7,271 nucleotides of DNA, from positions 1 through 7,271 of the forward strand of contig JAFYGL010000362.1 of assembly GCA_017543165.1 (NCBI GenBank). Direction: 5' to 3'. The DNA is from Victivallales bacterium (lineage in GTDB: Bacteria > Verrucomicrobiota > Lentisphaeria > Oligosphaerales > Oligosphaeraceae). This document shows, piece by piece, positions 6,163-7,271 of the stretch. The translations under genes were made by a program, and so were the position numbers. The number at the start of each line of letters is the position of its first letter. Position 1 is the first letter of the stretch. The notes under the pieces were generated by a model. The model saw nothing but the letters and a program-made list of their open reading frames with translations, ran no database searches and was not told where the DNA came from.

Positions 6163-6173
6163 CAGTGGATCAA

Positions 6174-7271
<1,098 letters not shown>

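Noticed and set aside
6089..6173. Replication origin
   Set aside because: There are DnaA boxes but only two, no clear AT-rich unwinding repeats, and none of the usual origin neighbours (dnaA, dnaN, rpmH, gidA) in the window.
6089..6173. Riboswitch or rho-independent terminator between asnS and the PurF-like gene
   Set aside because: The only stems are a 5-base palindrome and a 7-base inverted repeat with a 31-base loop. There is no GC-rich hairpin with a T run, and I recognise no purine-type aptamer core.

Overview
All six genes in this 7.3 kb window lie on the minus strand, so transcription runs from high to low coordinates. In transcription order they are: asparaginyl-tRNA synthetase (asnS, 5' end outside the window); a PurF-family phosphoribosyltransferase whose glutaminase site looks dead; an exported SH3b / coiled-coil / OB-like protein; a two-part GNAT acetyltransferase; a TIM-barrel sugar phosphate isomerase/epimerase-like protein; and an M28 zinc peptidase (3' end outside the window). 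Gaps are short (85, 30, 30, -4 and 49 bases) and I see no hairpin-plus-T-run terminator. The layout therefore fits one long transcription unit, possibly with an internal promoter in the 85-base gap.

The organism is a bacterium: starts follow AAGGA/AGGAG-type ribosome binding sites, and the AsnRS is of the bacterial type. Base composition is moderate in GC by eye. The exported SH3b protein suggests a cell with an envelope. Its SH3b pair, very long Ala/Glu/Lys helix and C-terminal OB-like domain remind me of proteins from the Planctomycetes-Verrucomicrobia-Chlamydia-Lentisphaerae group. The Cys-less PurF type reminds me of one I recall from Bacteroidota and other anaerobes. Both placements rest on memory, and I give no firm taxon.

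Region by region: 1-853 is the M28 peptidase; 854-902 is a short gap with a small GTGGAC-type repeat; 903-1754 is the isomerase-like gene, coupled by an ATGA overlap to the acetyltransferase at 1751-2770; 2801-4573 is the SH3b coiled-coil gene; 4604-6088 is the PurF-like gene; 6089-6173 is an AT-rich gap with two consensus DnaA boxes facing each other; 6174-7271 is asnS.

The most unusual item is the PurF-like protein. The N-terminal nucleophilic Cys is replaced by Gly and the other glutaminase signatures are gone, yet the PRPP loop and all four Cys positions that bind [4Fe-4S] in Bacillus-type PurF are present. Three further Cys follow in a short C-terminal tail. A second point is the pair of DnaA boxes directly in front of this gene. 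The three downstream enzymes have no obvious shared pathway and could be a small uncharacterised metabolic or envelope unit.
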